Shown here piece by piece: positions 46,801-59,359 of a stretch of 64,000 nucleotides of DNA (the first letter of the stretch is position 1; the number at the start of each line of letters is the position of its first letter). Below the pieces are notes generated by a model. That model made no database searches. It was not told where the DNA came from and was given only the letters and a program-made list of their open reading frames with translations. The position numbers and the translations under genes were made by a program. Origin of the DNA: Apostichopus japonicus. Its lineage: Eukaryota > Echinodermata > Holothuroidea > Aspidochirotida > Stichopodidae. The stretch is taken from assembly GCF_037975245.1 (NCBI RefSeq), contig NC_092579.1, positions 29,533,666 to 29,597,665 on the forward strand, in the 5' to 3' direction.

Positions 46801-47527
46801 GCGGTCCTGGGGTTGTTTAAACCGAGTCCCATGCAGGGGTCAGAAGATGCTCCACAAGAAAACAAAAATATATGTCAAACTGTGCATTCTGGGTCATATT
46901 TAGACTATAATTAGCTCTAAATGCAAGGTAAAAAATGCAAGGAAAAAAAAATGTAGTTTCTTGGAAAGGAGTGTACACACCTAGCAGTTGTCTACTTCTT
47001 CCACCGGTTGAATGTAAATAATCTTTCGACAGACGATAGTAATCCTCATCCCCAACCTCACCCTGTTGAACTTGATGGACTGTTTGCAGAATGTTAATGT
47101 ACGTTTCACATGACTCCACCCAGCGGAAACTGTCCTTCCCCCTCACCCCTCACCCTTTGTTAAAAATAGCTACAAAATGGAATTTCGACCACAGGCAAGC
47201 CACAAAGTGATAACATTTTAGCATGCAAGGCAAACTTGGAAGAAATCTATAATGTTCAAAAATTTCTACACTGATTTTAATCGAGCATAATCCATCTCAG
47301 TCGGCCTCCACCAGGGTCGCCAAACAGGCATACTTCTGAATGGCCTGTAGCCCCCACCCAACCCTATCCCACCACACCACATCCCCTCTGGCAGACAGCA
47401 TATAACAGTAGGACCAGCACTTATTGCATGACCAACATCCGGTCATGAACAAGGGCATGAAACCTGAAACCAATTTATTCCATAAAGAAAAACTTACGGA
47501 ACAGTAAGACCAGTGGTACGGTATCAT

Positions 47528-48182
47528 ATGATTAAAATCAGTGTAGCTATTTTCATCTCAGAAATATTGCCTTAGCCCGAAGGCAGCTCAGCAAAAGTGC
47601 GACACTATCGATCACGCAGGCACTTGTAATATCTCGCCTCGATTATGGCAATAGCCTTCTGTATGGGATCACCAATGAGTTGATGAATAAATTACAAATG
47701 CTTCAAAACAATGCTGCTCGCCTTGTCGCGAAAACTCCCAAGCGAGCCCATATAACACCTGTACTTTGTGAACTTCACTGGTTACCTGTACGTGCAAGAA
47801 TAGATTTTAAAATTTTGTATCTCACCTTTATGGCACTCAACGGGGAAGCTCCATTGTACTTAGCAGAATTAGTCCATCGTTACATTCCACCAAGATCGCT
47901 GAGGTCCCAAAATAAATATTTGCTTGCGGAGCCATCATTTCATTCAACTAACTTTGGCGGGCGAGCTTTCTCCGTGATGGCCCCACGACTGTGGAACAAT
48001 CTCATAGCCAAACAAGAGGCACCTATTTCTCCATCCAGTAAGACGGATCTCAAAAAACAGTTAAAAACTATCCTTTCTGAGAAATATCACAGTTAGACCC
48101 TTTATATGGGAGTGCATTTGAACATTGCCTTGTGCTCTGGATACCTGCACTATACAAAATACAGTTATTATTATTATTATGG
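47528..48182 (+). mobile_element. L2/CR1-like LINE, 5'-truncated 3' end
   Basis: One open frame reads CSYFHLRNIALARRQLSKSA, SRLDYGNSLLYGITNELMNK, LQNNAARLVAKTPKRAHITP, LHWLPVRARIDFKILYLTF and RAFSVMAPRLWNNLIAK, ending in a stop at about 48096. This is the conserved C-terminal region after the RT domain in L2/CR1/Rex-type LINEs. The tail TTATTATTATTATTATGG is the microsatellite end typical of that group. The reading frame is intact over about 180 codons, so the insertion may be fairly young. 5' truncation is normal for LINEs. Confidence 0.9.
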
Positions 48183-48589
48183 TCCTTATGTCATTAGACA
48201 AGAAGGTCAGTGCTTATACAGTTTATTACATAGTCTTCACCCCAAATAGAAGAAAACAAATACAGTTGTGTCACATACATCACATACATATCACATACGT
48301 ATCATGAACGACAGACTTTAAGTGCACAAGAAATGGAAAATTTCAGCACGGGACACTATGACTGACATTAGTGTCCCCAAAATGTACTCAAGAAGATATT
48401 ACTAATTTATTAAGTTGTAAGCAGTCTGAATGAAATGATGTAAGTGTAAAAATGAGGTAAAATATGACCTAAAAATATTAGTCACCACTATGTAACACCT
48501 AAGTTACAAAATTCTGATGGTGTTATCAAATTTCATAAGTAAAATTAATCATTTGACACCAGAACAACAGGGTCAAAATGACTGAACTA

Positions 48590-49090
48590 ATAGAAAATAT
48601 ATCCATCCTTATTCTCAGATACTCCTTCAAGAGCTAATGTTATTTCACATGATGTTGAGGTAGGTAATACAGCACCCATTAAGCAACATCCATGCATAAT
48701 GAATCCATTTCAAATCGAGGTTCATGAAATAAAGAAATTTAGTACATGCTGGCTAATGGATATTATAGAACATTATAGTCAATGTAATTGGTCATCACCA
48801 TGTCTTCTGGTGCAAAAACCTGATGGTCTCGATTTGTACAGATTATTGTAAATTAAATGCGGTAACACGTATCCAATTCCTAGAGTCCATGATTGTATTG
48901 ATAAAATTGGTATTTAAGCGTGTCACTAAGTTTGATCAGTTGAAAGGATTGGGAGATCCCATTTACTGAAAAGAAATTTCAGCATTTATTTAATACTCCT
49001 AATGGACTTGCATTAACAAAGTTATGCCTTTTGGAATGAAGGATGCTTCAGAACCATCACAGAGAATCACATATACTGTTGCCCTATGAG
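48590..49090 (+). mobile_element. Ty3/Gypsy-like reverse transcriptase relic
   Basis: Across several frames one reads FSDTPSRANVISHDVEVGN, APIKQHPCIMNPFQIE, YMLANG, CNWSSPCLLVQKPDG, CTDYCKLNAVTR, TKFDQLKG and VMPFGMKDASEPSQRI. This matches, in order, the start of Ty3/Gypsy RT (PIKQ.PYR, WSSP.VLV.KPDG, R.C.DYRKLN, KFD..GF., PFGM..AP..FQR). The YVDD active site, RNase H, integrase and LTRs are not recognised. Multiple frameshifts make it nonfunctional. Confidence 0.82.
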
Positions 49091-49159
49091 CACTTAACTC
49101 TTTTTAAAACACGAATTAGGGTGACATCTATGTGCATAAAACAACACTTGGTGATTTCA

Positions 49160-49610
49160 TGTAAATTCGTCACACTGGACCATTGTTAGGACTCCAGTAT
49201 GGGTGGTATTTATAATAATCGCTTGGCATACAAATACCAAGGAATTTAATTAACTTAATAATTAATTATTAGTCATATACAGACCTGGAGCGATAAATAC
49301 TTAGGCGACATAGAGCGACATAAAACAATACAAAGGGCGACATTGGCAATGTATTGTAATTATGTCAAAGTGGACCATTGTTGGAATCCAGAATTTGTGT
49401 TATTTATCATAATTCCCTTTGCAAAATATACATACCAAAGAACTTAATTAACTTATTAACTAGTGACAAATATGCATGTTGCCCTAAGTGAACTTAACTC
49501 TTTACACAACTCTTTGGGCGATATAGCCTAACTAACACGGAGGGGGACATTTTCGATTTAATGCAGTTCTGTCACACTGAACCATTGTTAGGACTCCAGT
49601 ATATCTAGCA
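49160..49610. repeat. Three-unit degenerate tandem repeat, about 205 bp
   Basis: GTCACACTGGACCATTGTTA at about 49170, GTCAAAGTGGACCATTGTTG at about 49366 and GTCACACTGAACCATTGTTA at about 49571, each with GGACTCCAGTAT or a variant and flanked by CTTAACTCTTT and GGCGACAT pieces. Confidence 0.7.
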
Positions 49611-50033
49611 ATGTGCAAGCACTAAAATTGAAGGAAAAGAATACGGATTTGTCATTGAGGTTACATAAGTTATTATTGCCTGCATATTTTCCATTTTGCT
49701 GAGGGTTGGATGCTTCAGCTTCTGGTCGCGGAGGACCTGATAAAAATGACAATTTTAAGGAGGTCCCTTGAGTTGAACTTGAAAAAATGTTCTCATAGTT
49801 AACAAATTCTCCACTAAAAGGCATTGAAGACTCCCCCCAAACCACGTGCCACACTCTGAATAAGTTAACTTTCCGCTGCTTGCAAGTGAAGTTTTCTGCT
49901 TGTCGCTACAAAGTGCAGACAGTAATGAAAGTGATACCTTGTTATCTTTAGCTGGACCTGAGATGTCCATCACTGTATCGTTTGTACACTGTGCTGTGGG
50001 TATTGGCCGCAGCTGTATGTACTGACTGTACAC
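49600..50033 (-). CDS. Unidentified, possibly frameshifted ORF pair
   Basis: Two overlapping minus-strand frames look protein-like: QLRPIPTAQCTNDTVMDISG leading to SGKLTYSECGTWFGGS (50033-49755), and, one frame over, SMPFSGEFVNYENIFSSSTQ leading to SGPPRPEAEASNPQQNGKYA (49854-49588). A single-base shift near 49840 would join them. No family recognised; it may belong to a retroelement or be chance. Confidence 0.22.
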
Positions 50034-50752
50034 TAGTGTCTAAATGGTGGTGATGGACACTTCTGTTACACCTCATTCGTCTCCACACCCTTTAGTTGTG
50101 ATACTTGTGTGACCCTGTTGTGAGAGCACTGATAACAGTTTCACAATACCTGATGAAGCGAATCAGAACACACAAGATGTTCTAACACCTTCTTTTTACT
50201 GTTGATCTACTTTATGGAGTTTACACAGTAGTTACTGCATCTAATACGGGAATCGGGTGATGGACGTTTACATTCGTCCGTCAAGTAAGTCGAGTCCAGT
50301 GTCACATGTTCGCGTGCTTGTGAGAGCGTTTACCCGATCGTGTGACATATATTCAAAGATTCGTAAACATGACAGATTTACTTGCATTTAGTTAAAACGC
50401 TTGCGTTGGAACATGAGGAAGTAAGAGCAATAGTTTATGATTTGTGAATATTGTGATGATATCACACCAGAATTTATGACCAATATTACCATAACTGTTG
50501 AAGTATGAGTTCATATAATCATATCTGTTATTTGTATCGATGCTTCTATGTACACGAATAACACACAAAGTAATTAAGGTGTCTTTGAGAAGAATTTACG
50601 GAAAGCAGGCATGATTTCACAGTCAATGGCGGCTGTTTCTGACTAGGCCTACAACTTTGATTAAGCAAATAATGTCATTCACTGTTTGAAAAAAAATCTT
50701 TTTCACTGAGCAAACTAGGTGAAGTTTAAATATACCTAGCGTTTTCTTACAG

Positions 50753-53700
50753 GAGTTCACCTGCAGCTTCCAGCAGTCTTACCAAATTGCCCTACAACTC
50801 AACTATCCCTGACAAGATCACTGTGTACCTTGTTGAAATTACTGCCAAGCTTCTGACTGAAACCAACAACTGTGAGGACAACAAATCAAATGGAGCCATT
50901 CCAGGTGCTGGCTGCCACCTTGGCGGTAGTTATAGGAATACTTCCGACTTTGTCATTATCTACCATGCTTACCTTAATTTTTAAGAGCATTTCAAACAGC
51001 ACCAAAACATGTGTCAGCCCATACTAAACCGACTAAACTATGACGAAATACATTGACAGTATTGAAGATACAGGTATCATGGGAATCTGACGGTTTGGAA
51101 TTGCGAAGATGTCATGGTACTGGAATTCCATGATCAAGATGGTGGAAAAAATTGTCCAAATTTTCGACAGATGCAAATTTCGCACATTTTTTTTACCTTT
51201 AATTATCCAGATACATCTGACTGTGGGTTGTGACAGTTTTAAATGTAAACGGCTATTGTTGGATGCTGAGAGAGAATGATCTATTAGCTAGAATAGGTAA
51301 TGATATTTGTAATCTCATCACAACTACTTACGTTCATTGTTTGTACCTCTTTGATGCAGATTCAAGGATTATTTTTCGAGGTCATCCCGTTGTCAACAGA
51401 AATTGGACCAATAACGAGCATTGAAAACTGTACATCAAAACCTTAACATTTCCTGCAACTGCTCAATATTTACTGGCTCTCGGCCCAAATTTCGCTGGAG
51501 TTTTGGACAGTCTTAGAGCCAAGACCTAGATGATAAAGTTGTAGGATGATGGAGAGGGCACCTAAGGCATTGAAAGGGTTAAAGGGCATACCGCAGTTGT
51601 TGTGATGGATGATTTTTAAGCTCATTACTGCAAGAGGTATTTTGCCATCGACCTGCTTCCTGATGTACATATTCTTACGTCTATTGAGTGCATTTCGTTT
51701 GTTCTTCTTTCACCCTCTGTCTGTCTACATTGTTGGTTCTCTTTTCTTTCATCTTCCGCTGCAGTTTATTCTCCCCACAAAAGGTCGCTATAAAAAATTT
51801 AGGAGATACGGCTCAGTCCGAGTACAAGCGCGGCTCATCGCTAGACATTGGAGTCCAGTGGTAGCGATAGTTACAGGGACATTTTAACCAGTCATAAGTA
51901 AGTTTCACTCTCTAAACATATCATATTTGAAGCAAGGTTTTTTCAGCTGGCAACATATTTGTTATGTTTTATTCTTTTGTAAAACAATTCAAAAATAAGA
52001 AACTGACTGGAAAAGTAAATGCAATGTACTTTATTGAGACAAGTTATTAGATAATCCCAAACTGAATGTTTATTTACCATAAATGTAACTGGTTGAAACA
52101 TAACGATGTGTCTTGGTAACGACATTTTGAACTATCTCAAGATGTAAAGGATTGGGAAGGTAAATAGAAGTCGATTTGGGTTGGGTCGAGTGGAATGGGG
52201 GGGGGGGGTGCGGCTAAAATATTAAAGTTGCTTGTAATAATATGATTTTTAAATTTAAACAGTTGACTGTACTGAAAACTGCACAGTGCATTTTAAAGTA
52301 AACCACTATCTATTTCTTGCTGTAAAGCAGAACTGTTGTGACTTTGTGTTGAGTTTGTTTTGATCTCATCTCCCTTCATGTAATGTATAGGGAGATGAGA
52401 TATTGTACTTCACCCCACATCAGAAATGTGAATGAGTGAGTGTGCGTGGGTGGGCGGGTGGGTGGATGGCTTGGCGTGTGTTTGTGAGTGAGCAAAATTA
52501 AGTATGTAGCAAACTCCTCCTAGACCCGAAGTCCTGTCAAGTTCAAGCTTGGTGGGTGGGTGCCTGACCATGTTAACTCATGCCTGCGTGATTGCTGACG
52601 TTCAAGCGGTCGAAGGTCAAGAAATCTAAAAATTGGTTTTTAGCCATTTTCTGCATGCCAACTTGTTGGACAAAGGCATTAAACCACATTATAAGTAGAG
52701 AATGAAGAGACAAAGTTTAAAACAAGACAGATTTAGCTGTTTAGCTGTGGTTAGTTAACGGGTCAATTGAGTTAAATTGTGCAAAAGAGTGTGTTGTGAA
52801 CTTCTCCTAGACTGTAAGTCTGATCAGGTTCATACTTGGTGGGTAGGTGCCTGACCATGTACTGTAAATTTGATCTTGGGTGATTGGTATAAATGTCATA
52901 GGTGGAAGGTCAAATACCCAGACACTGTAGCCATTTTCTGCTTGTCAGTATGTTGGAAAAAGTCATTAAACCACAAAATGTGTAGACTATAATGGGAAAA
53001 TTTTAAATTAGAACTTATGCAGTTGTTAAGGGTCAAGGTCAAAGTTCATTGTAGATTCACTTCATCATAGAAGAGACGAGATGCCATGGATTGCCATCTT
53101 GTCTTATGTTTTAATCGTAATAGATGCTAAGATCCCATAACAAGGGAGTTAATTAGGCAAGTTTCATTTGTTTCTGTTTTTCTCGACAGGAAAGATATGA
53201 TTGATAAAGATGGCTACCTTCAAGGTATGCAAAGAGTTAAGATGACTAATGAAGCAATCCATGACAGAATGAAGGTGAGATGACAAAACTATTAATTAAT
53301 GGATCATTCAACTGTCAATTTGAGTATAGTTTCATTAGTTTAATGTAAGTTTAATTGCTTTGTTCAAGAGCTGTCCTATTAAATATTGTTGGTGTTTAAT
53401 ATCATTAGATGCAAGGTAACTTTGCGACTAACATGCAACATCATGTAACCTGTTGAAAATTCCAAGTTTCTTTGCTTACACTACATTTCGTGTTTAATAG
53501 AATGCTGAGTGAAACTACCCACTGCTGTAGGTGATGAAACATTTGGTGTTTAATTTGCAAGCTCCAGCTCATTCATTGGGGGTTAAATTTCAACTCCTAC
53601 CCAGATCCCAACGAAGAGAGTAAGTGACGTCTGCTCTTGTAACGCGACAATAGCATAAGAGACATTGATATGAACAGACCTTATGGGGAAGAAGTTAACA

Positions 53701-56700
53701 TGTCATTTAATGAAAGTGAAAATATTCCCCATATTGGTGGGGTGGAATTCATATCACCTGTGGGTTGTATAACAAAAGAGAAATCTGTAAGCAATGATGA
53801 TTATTAATGTATCTTTGCGTGATTGATTACTAATCCATATTTGCGTGATTGATTATTAATCCATCTTTGCGTGATTGATTATTAATCCATCTTTCTGCTT
53901 AGGCGTTGAAAAATCAGAGGATTCCGTGAAGAGACTGGTAGCCGAGATCAAGATGCTAGGTCAAAGGGTCGTTCAATTTCATAAAAAGGTACAGAAGGAG
54001 GAAGAGCCAGGTACATTTTAAAGTTCTTTCCATTTGGGTTTGGTACGTTGAGAGTACAAGATGGATATGATGCTCGCATTGTATGAAAGAATTGGTAGCA
54101 GTATGCTGGAGACAATGGGTTGTAAGACTATTGTTTGCGAGTGGGTCACAGATATGGTCATTTGCAAAGAAAGTTTGAATGAATTTCAAACTAACCAATG
54201 AGTCTGTCATGCGTACAAAGGTTTACTTCGCTGCTAAATAAACCCGAGCTCATTTAGCAGGAGTGTCAAGCAGCGACGTAGCCAGGAATTTGAAAGGGGG
54301 GGAGCACTTTTTGCAATTGATTTGGATTTTCAAAGTTGTAGGCACGACTATCTGAGCGGAGCGCCACCATCGGTTGGCGCGGAGCGTACAAGAAAATTTT
54401 TGGTTTTACAAACCCCCCAGATGGCCGGAAACGGCCCTTCCCGAATGTTCATTCTGGTTCCCTGGCCTCTTGCTAACTTGAGACACCTCATTCAATATCA
54501 CTTTTAATCCCAAAAAACAAACGAGTTAAAATAGTACGTAATTCAATAATACATAATGTATTAAAATTAGCAAGGTACACAAGGGCGGCGGAAGCACTTT
54601 TAATCTGGGGGGGGGGGCACCGACGTCAAAGGGCACTTTGCAGAAATTCGATTGGACTGATGCAGCCTGATATTTAGTACCCTTTATAAATCTTATTGTA
54701 TTATCTTATTTGCGTATACACATCACTCCATCAACGCCCCCACCCCCCCCCATCTTAGTAGTCTTACTTTTCAACTTCTGATACTTGTAGATACAAAGAT
54801 AGGCCAGAAATGTCTTTCATACAACCATAGCCAGTAATTGTCTTTGATACAACTGTAGCTAGTAAATGTTTATCGAAACCTGTTTTGGAACTTGGAACGC
54901 CGATCGTGACAACAACAGGCAACAAAGTGCTGCAGCTCTATACATATAAAGTCTGTTAATCAACGATAGGCTTATTTGACTGTGGAATGTTCTCAACTGA
55001 AATTTTATCTGCGTAAACGGGTTCTTAAGTAGATGTTAAAAAACTGACAAACTCGTATCCTAGTCTTTTTCGGCGGGTAGAGTAATGAATGAAACGGCAC
55101 GCGATATGAATGACAGCCTAGATGACAGAAGAATAGGTCACCTAATTTAGCCATAATCTTGCTACATTCATTTCAGTCTTTTCAACTTCTGATACTTGTA
55201 GATACAAAGATAGTCCAGATATGTCTTTGATACAACTGTATAGCTAGTAAATGTTTAAGTTAGCCTAATAAGAGAAGGCGAGAGCTATCCGACGATTGCC
55301 ATCTGATGCACATTTCTCAAGTGTTTTCTCAACTGAAATGTTATCTGCGTAAACGGGTTCTTAACTACATGTTTAAAAACTGACAAGATCGGATCCTATA
55401 GTCTTTTTCGGCTGGTAGAGTGTTGAATGAAACTATCGTGCTACATACTGGTTACGCCCTGATCATATGATATCATTATCAGCAGATTTTGTTTCCTGTT
55501 TAAATTCTTTTACATGTTCTTTTACATAATATATCAGAAAGACAAACATAGTGCTCTTTTACAAGTTTAGCTTCATAACATGCTGTTCGTGCAACAACTT
55601 AGGACGACTCATTGAACGAACGTTGTCGACGTTGTTGTGCATACAGTTGGTGACATTCCATAGAGTGTGGTTAGGTAGGCAATATGTATTTTATTACGCA
55701 GTGGCCAACTGTAGGCTTGTAATTGGCTATAAGCTAAATTTAGCTAATTGCATCTGCCAAACTAAGTAAGTAGTTGAATCAGTAGGCGTGAATGTTACTA
55801 CGATTACAATCGAGTTAACGGAGCTGACGAGTATTCAAGATCAAAAGAGCACTGACAAAATACCATGCAAAAAGAACGACAGTTAAAAAAAAAAATCGAC
55901 ACTGAAAGGGGGGGAGCGGTCGCTCCCCCTGCTCCCCCCCTGGCTACGTCCCTGGTGTCAAGCATAAATCAGGGACGTTTAAATTTGGTTAAAATGTTCA
56001 ATTTATGGTAGTTCGCAAGCGAAGATGTTACCTACCTTATATGGAATTGATACCAAGTTTTTGTATTAAATAAGTGCAGTTGTTAAATTTTATGTCACCG
56101 CCAACCCCACCCCACCCCCGGAAAGAAGTTTCCCTAACCATGATGAAATATCACTTAGTAATATTCAGTCTTACCGAAGGCGATGGAGTACAACAGAGTT
56201 GAGGAGAGTGGAATTTTCGGAACGTTAAAAAATACATCAAGTTTATTTCCTTCGTCCTCAGATTCAGTGTAAAGTACATTTGGTGAATATTGTAAGGATA
56301 ACAAGCTCGTTCCCTTTTTCCTAGAACCGAATAAGTATTTACGCAAAGCAAATTGCTCTTTTTACCCATCATGAAAGTAGCTGTGCAGTTAGTAGTGTAT
56401 TGGCAACAATATTATACCTGCCATTTAGTTTTGCCATATGCAACTGTGCATTATTTCTTTGGGAGGTGGGGGGGTTCCCTTAAATTGTATGTGCATTGTG
56501 TCACGTATGTTTTGACAAATAAGGCTTTGTTCTGTGCAGAGAATTTTTTTTCCTATAATCCCAGAAATATAAATATTAATATATTTAGAGGAATATCTTG
56601 AAAAGGGTGTAAGAATATTAACGTCGGGTTGGATCTTTCTGGAACGTACCCTACACGTAAAGAGACTAGGAGAGAATTGGTTGAGGAGGATGGCACGGGG

Positions 56701-58475
56701 GGGGGGGGGCGGGTCTTGGTGGAATATTTAGGGACATTATTTTAGGGACAGTTATTTGTGTGTTGTTCTCCATCTCAATTAAAGACCTGTAGTTTATTTG
56801 TAAATGAACACCCAGTTACTTAGTATATCGCTGTTTTGGATGCAGCCAGGGGTGGGACCTAGATTCCCCATCTCTTAGATTTTGTCTGTAACCCCACCAA
56901 AACACATATCAAGTACCACTAAACCCACTCCGACCTATGTTGCTCCATTTACCCGAGAGAATCTTGCTATGAAATTGACTGACTTGCTACACAATTGCAA
57001 AGATATTGGGCATTTTTCTTATCCATTTACAGAAACTCTAGTATCATCATCAATATAATGATAAACAAAATGGAGAAACTTTCAGCACATGTATTCAAAA
57101 TAGTAAACACTTACTTATTGCCTCCACTCCGCCCTCAACTTTAAAATTCTGGCTTTGCTTTCTGATTATGGGCAGGTTTGAGATGTAGTACATTTCTCCA
57201 TCCGTGTTATTGTCAGATAATGAAATGAGAATAAGAATTAATAAAATTGTAAATGAAATGTTTCCTTCCTCGACAGCATGACTTCATTTCCGTCACTTCC
57301 TCAGTATCTACCTAAATGACAAATGTAGGCTGAATTTTGGACACAATAATGTCGTAGTCCACCAGAACAAGGTTAATTTGAGATGTTCCTTTAAAGGCTA
57401 ACTTGATGATGTTATCAGCTCTTCTAGTACTTGCTTTAATGTTAATGTTAACCCATTGCTTTACATAAATTCTAATAACTCACTCAACCAAAGCATGTTC
57501 CTTTAACTTGATATTAAAACAACAACACCCTTGCACCCATTGAATGAAACTTAAACACCATCTGTCCAAAAGTTGACAAATTTGTACTACCACTGTAAAC
57601 ATGTCATTTGAGACAGGTAAAACTCTTTTTGTGATTTTGTGTTGGATCTGAGGAACTGAGCTAAATGGTAAAAGTATTAGACTAAATAGTCTTGTCACTC
57701 TAAACCGATGAACCTCGGCAAATTAAAGGGTCGTTCCCTCAAAAATTAAAAGTGGCATAAAAAATCCAGCCTGGCCTGATAGCACTGTTTTTCAACAGTT
57801 CACCACAAATTAACTGAGGTTTGTTCCTTAAGTCATCTTTATTATGAAGTTTTCCTTCATGTCTTTCCATTGTTATATAGATTGTAAATCTATTGCAACT
57901 CAAATACTTTTGGCCTTCATGTTGTAATATATTCCTTTTTTACATTTTTTTTTTACATTTTATAATAATATTCTGTAACTACTGTAGTTGATACAACAAT
58001 ACTAGGCATTTTACTAGTAGATGGGTTATAAAGAAAAATAAATGTATTTGACATTTCTGACATTACATAAGTTAGGGAAATCATTAAATGTTCTTACGTC
58101 TCTGTCTGTGGCTCTGACCCCCTCCCACCAGGAAAGGTTACTCCCCCACCCCCTCCCATCACCCAAGGTAATCCGTGTTCGCCCTTAAAATTATTGGCTA
58201 TTGTCAAGTCATTCGAGTCTTCAAATGTAACATGCATGATCTACACTTTATGCAGAGTACTTTGGTCTACATGGCTTGTGTATTCCTATCTAGTAATTTT
58301 CCTTCATACTCTTTTCTTGACAGAACCACCTATGGTGTCCACCATGGAACAGCTCTGCGAGAGACCTCCAGAAGACTTAAATTTGGAAGCTACTTGGGAA
58401 GATGACAAAACATCAGACAGAGAAAATAAATTGGAATCCCAAGCCTTCTGTAGCCGATTCAGATCCCTTCTCTAG
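50753..58475 (+). CDS. Unidentified plus-strand multi-exon gene candidate
   Basis: Splice-bounded exons: 50753-50904 (PDKITVYLVEITAKLLTETN), 53190-53274 (KDMIDKDGYLQGMQRVKM), 53903-54010 (VEKSEDSVKRLVAEIKMLGQ then RVVQFHKKVQKEEEP) and 58324-58475 (PPMVSTMEQLCERPPEDLNL to a TAG). The last two join in phase (CCA G|AA CCA). The middle joins do not match in phase, so an exon is missing or the exons belong to different transcripts. Downstream of 58402 other frames stay coding-like: NPKPSVADSDPFSSLIMNMK, EKFVPILGAVLNATSNQRDK, then EEELESDSIQLPDSPAGLEL to a TGA near 58788. This suggests one-base indels (decay or sequence error). The protein would be acidic and partly coiled coil; I do not recognise it. 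The 54271-55954 transposon sits in its last intron. Confidence 0.42.
52361..52406. other. Hairpin, 12-bp stem
   Basis: TCTCATCTCCCT and AGGGAGATGAGA pair across about 16 bases. It marks the edge of a repeat-like stretch (52400-53110) in which a CTCCTAGAC...TTGGTGGGTGGGTGCCTGACC block occurs twice (about 52516 and 52805). Confidence 0.6.
54271..55954. mobile_element. Non-autonomous hAT-like element (1684 bp)
   Basis: GTGTCAAG is duplicated exactly (54263-54270 and 55955-55962). Inverted termini are CAGCGACGTAGCCAGG and the complement of CCTGGCTACGTCCCTG. The interior has G-tracts next to both ends, the shared core at 54345-54445 (GCCACCATCGGTTGGCGCGG, GCCGGAAACGGCCCTTCCCG) and an internal duplication (54764-55060 versus 55174-55440, with TTATCTGCGTAAACGGGTTC in both). 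A G-tract at 54605 may mark a nested insertion. No transposase frame. Confidence 0.9.
55965..58090. other. Intronic or intergenic sequence, no recognised exon
   Basis: Beyond the hAT element and up to the terminal exon of the unidentified gene I see only G-tracts (56465, 56698), AT-rich segments and short frames without motifs. Confidence 0.35.
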
Positions 58476-58792
58476 TCTCATTATGAACATGAAAGCCTCC
58501 ATGTCATCTCCGAGTAAAGTACTTTCTAACTCGGACCAGATCAGGAAAGTCTTACCAGACGATAACCTCCTGAAGGCAGAAGAAGACAGAAAAGTTTGTT
58601 CCAATTCTGGGCGCTGTGCTGAACGCTACATCAAACCAAAGAGACAAGCTGATGGAAAGGGATTAGAAATAGGACTAAAGTTGAAGAAGAATTGGAAAGT
58701 GATTCTATCCAGCTACCAGATAGTCCTGCAGGTCTCGAACTTTCAGGATCACAAACTTTTTTAGCCACCGATGTTGCAGCTTCTTGAAAGAT

Positions 58793-58830
58793 ATATGTAT
58801 ATATATATACTATATATATATACATATATG
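58793..58830. repeat. TATA/TATAC microsatellite
   Basis: An alternating TATATA run with TATATGTATA edges, just downstream of the unidentified gene. Confidence 0.8.
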
Positions 58831-59359
58831 TGGGCTTTTCTATTTTTTTTGTATGACCATGTGTGTAAATATTGAAGCACTAAGGATATGTAGTTTTTTT
58901 TTCCTTGAAATAGCAAGAGATAAAATGGAGAATACTGTTATGAAAGCTGTACTTAAAACACTTGAAAACTGCTTTTCCAAATTTTAAGGAACAGTTTGGC
59001 AGAACTTTTTTCTGGGGAAATCTGTCTTTATTTCATGCATAGTCTTGAATACTTCTGCAATACCATAAGACCATCTCTGCCCTGCACCTAAAAATACCGG
59101 TTTTTTTTTCCTCTCTTGCATGTTTTCAGAAGTGCTCTTCTCAAGGGTATCATGTTGAAAATTTTCTCAGATTTACAGATGGAAATTATGAAAGGTTTTT
59201 CGTTAAGGATGGTAATGTGATGATGCTAAAGGATAATCAAATGCATAAAGAGTCTGTAAATTCAGAAGAGAGGAATTTATAAGTATCCTATGCCAGGAAT
59301 GTTTCATTGATTCCTAGCCAAAATGCAAAAGGGAATCTAGGCGTGTATGTATGCAGGTA

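Noticed and set aside
47297-47527. 76-codon minus-strand Cys/Trp-rich frame
   Set aside because: No family resemblance; lies between the inverted repeats beside the LINE insertion with no splice support.
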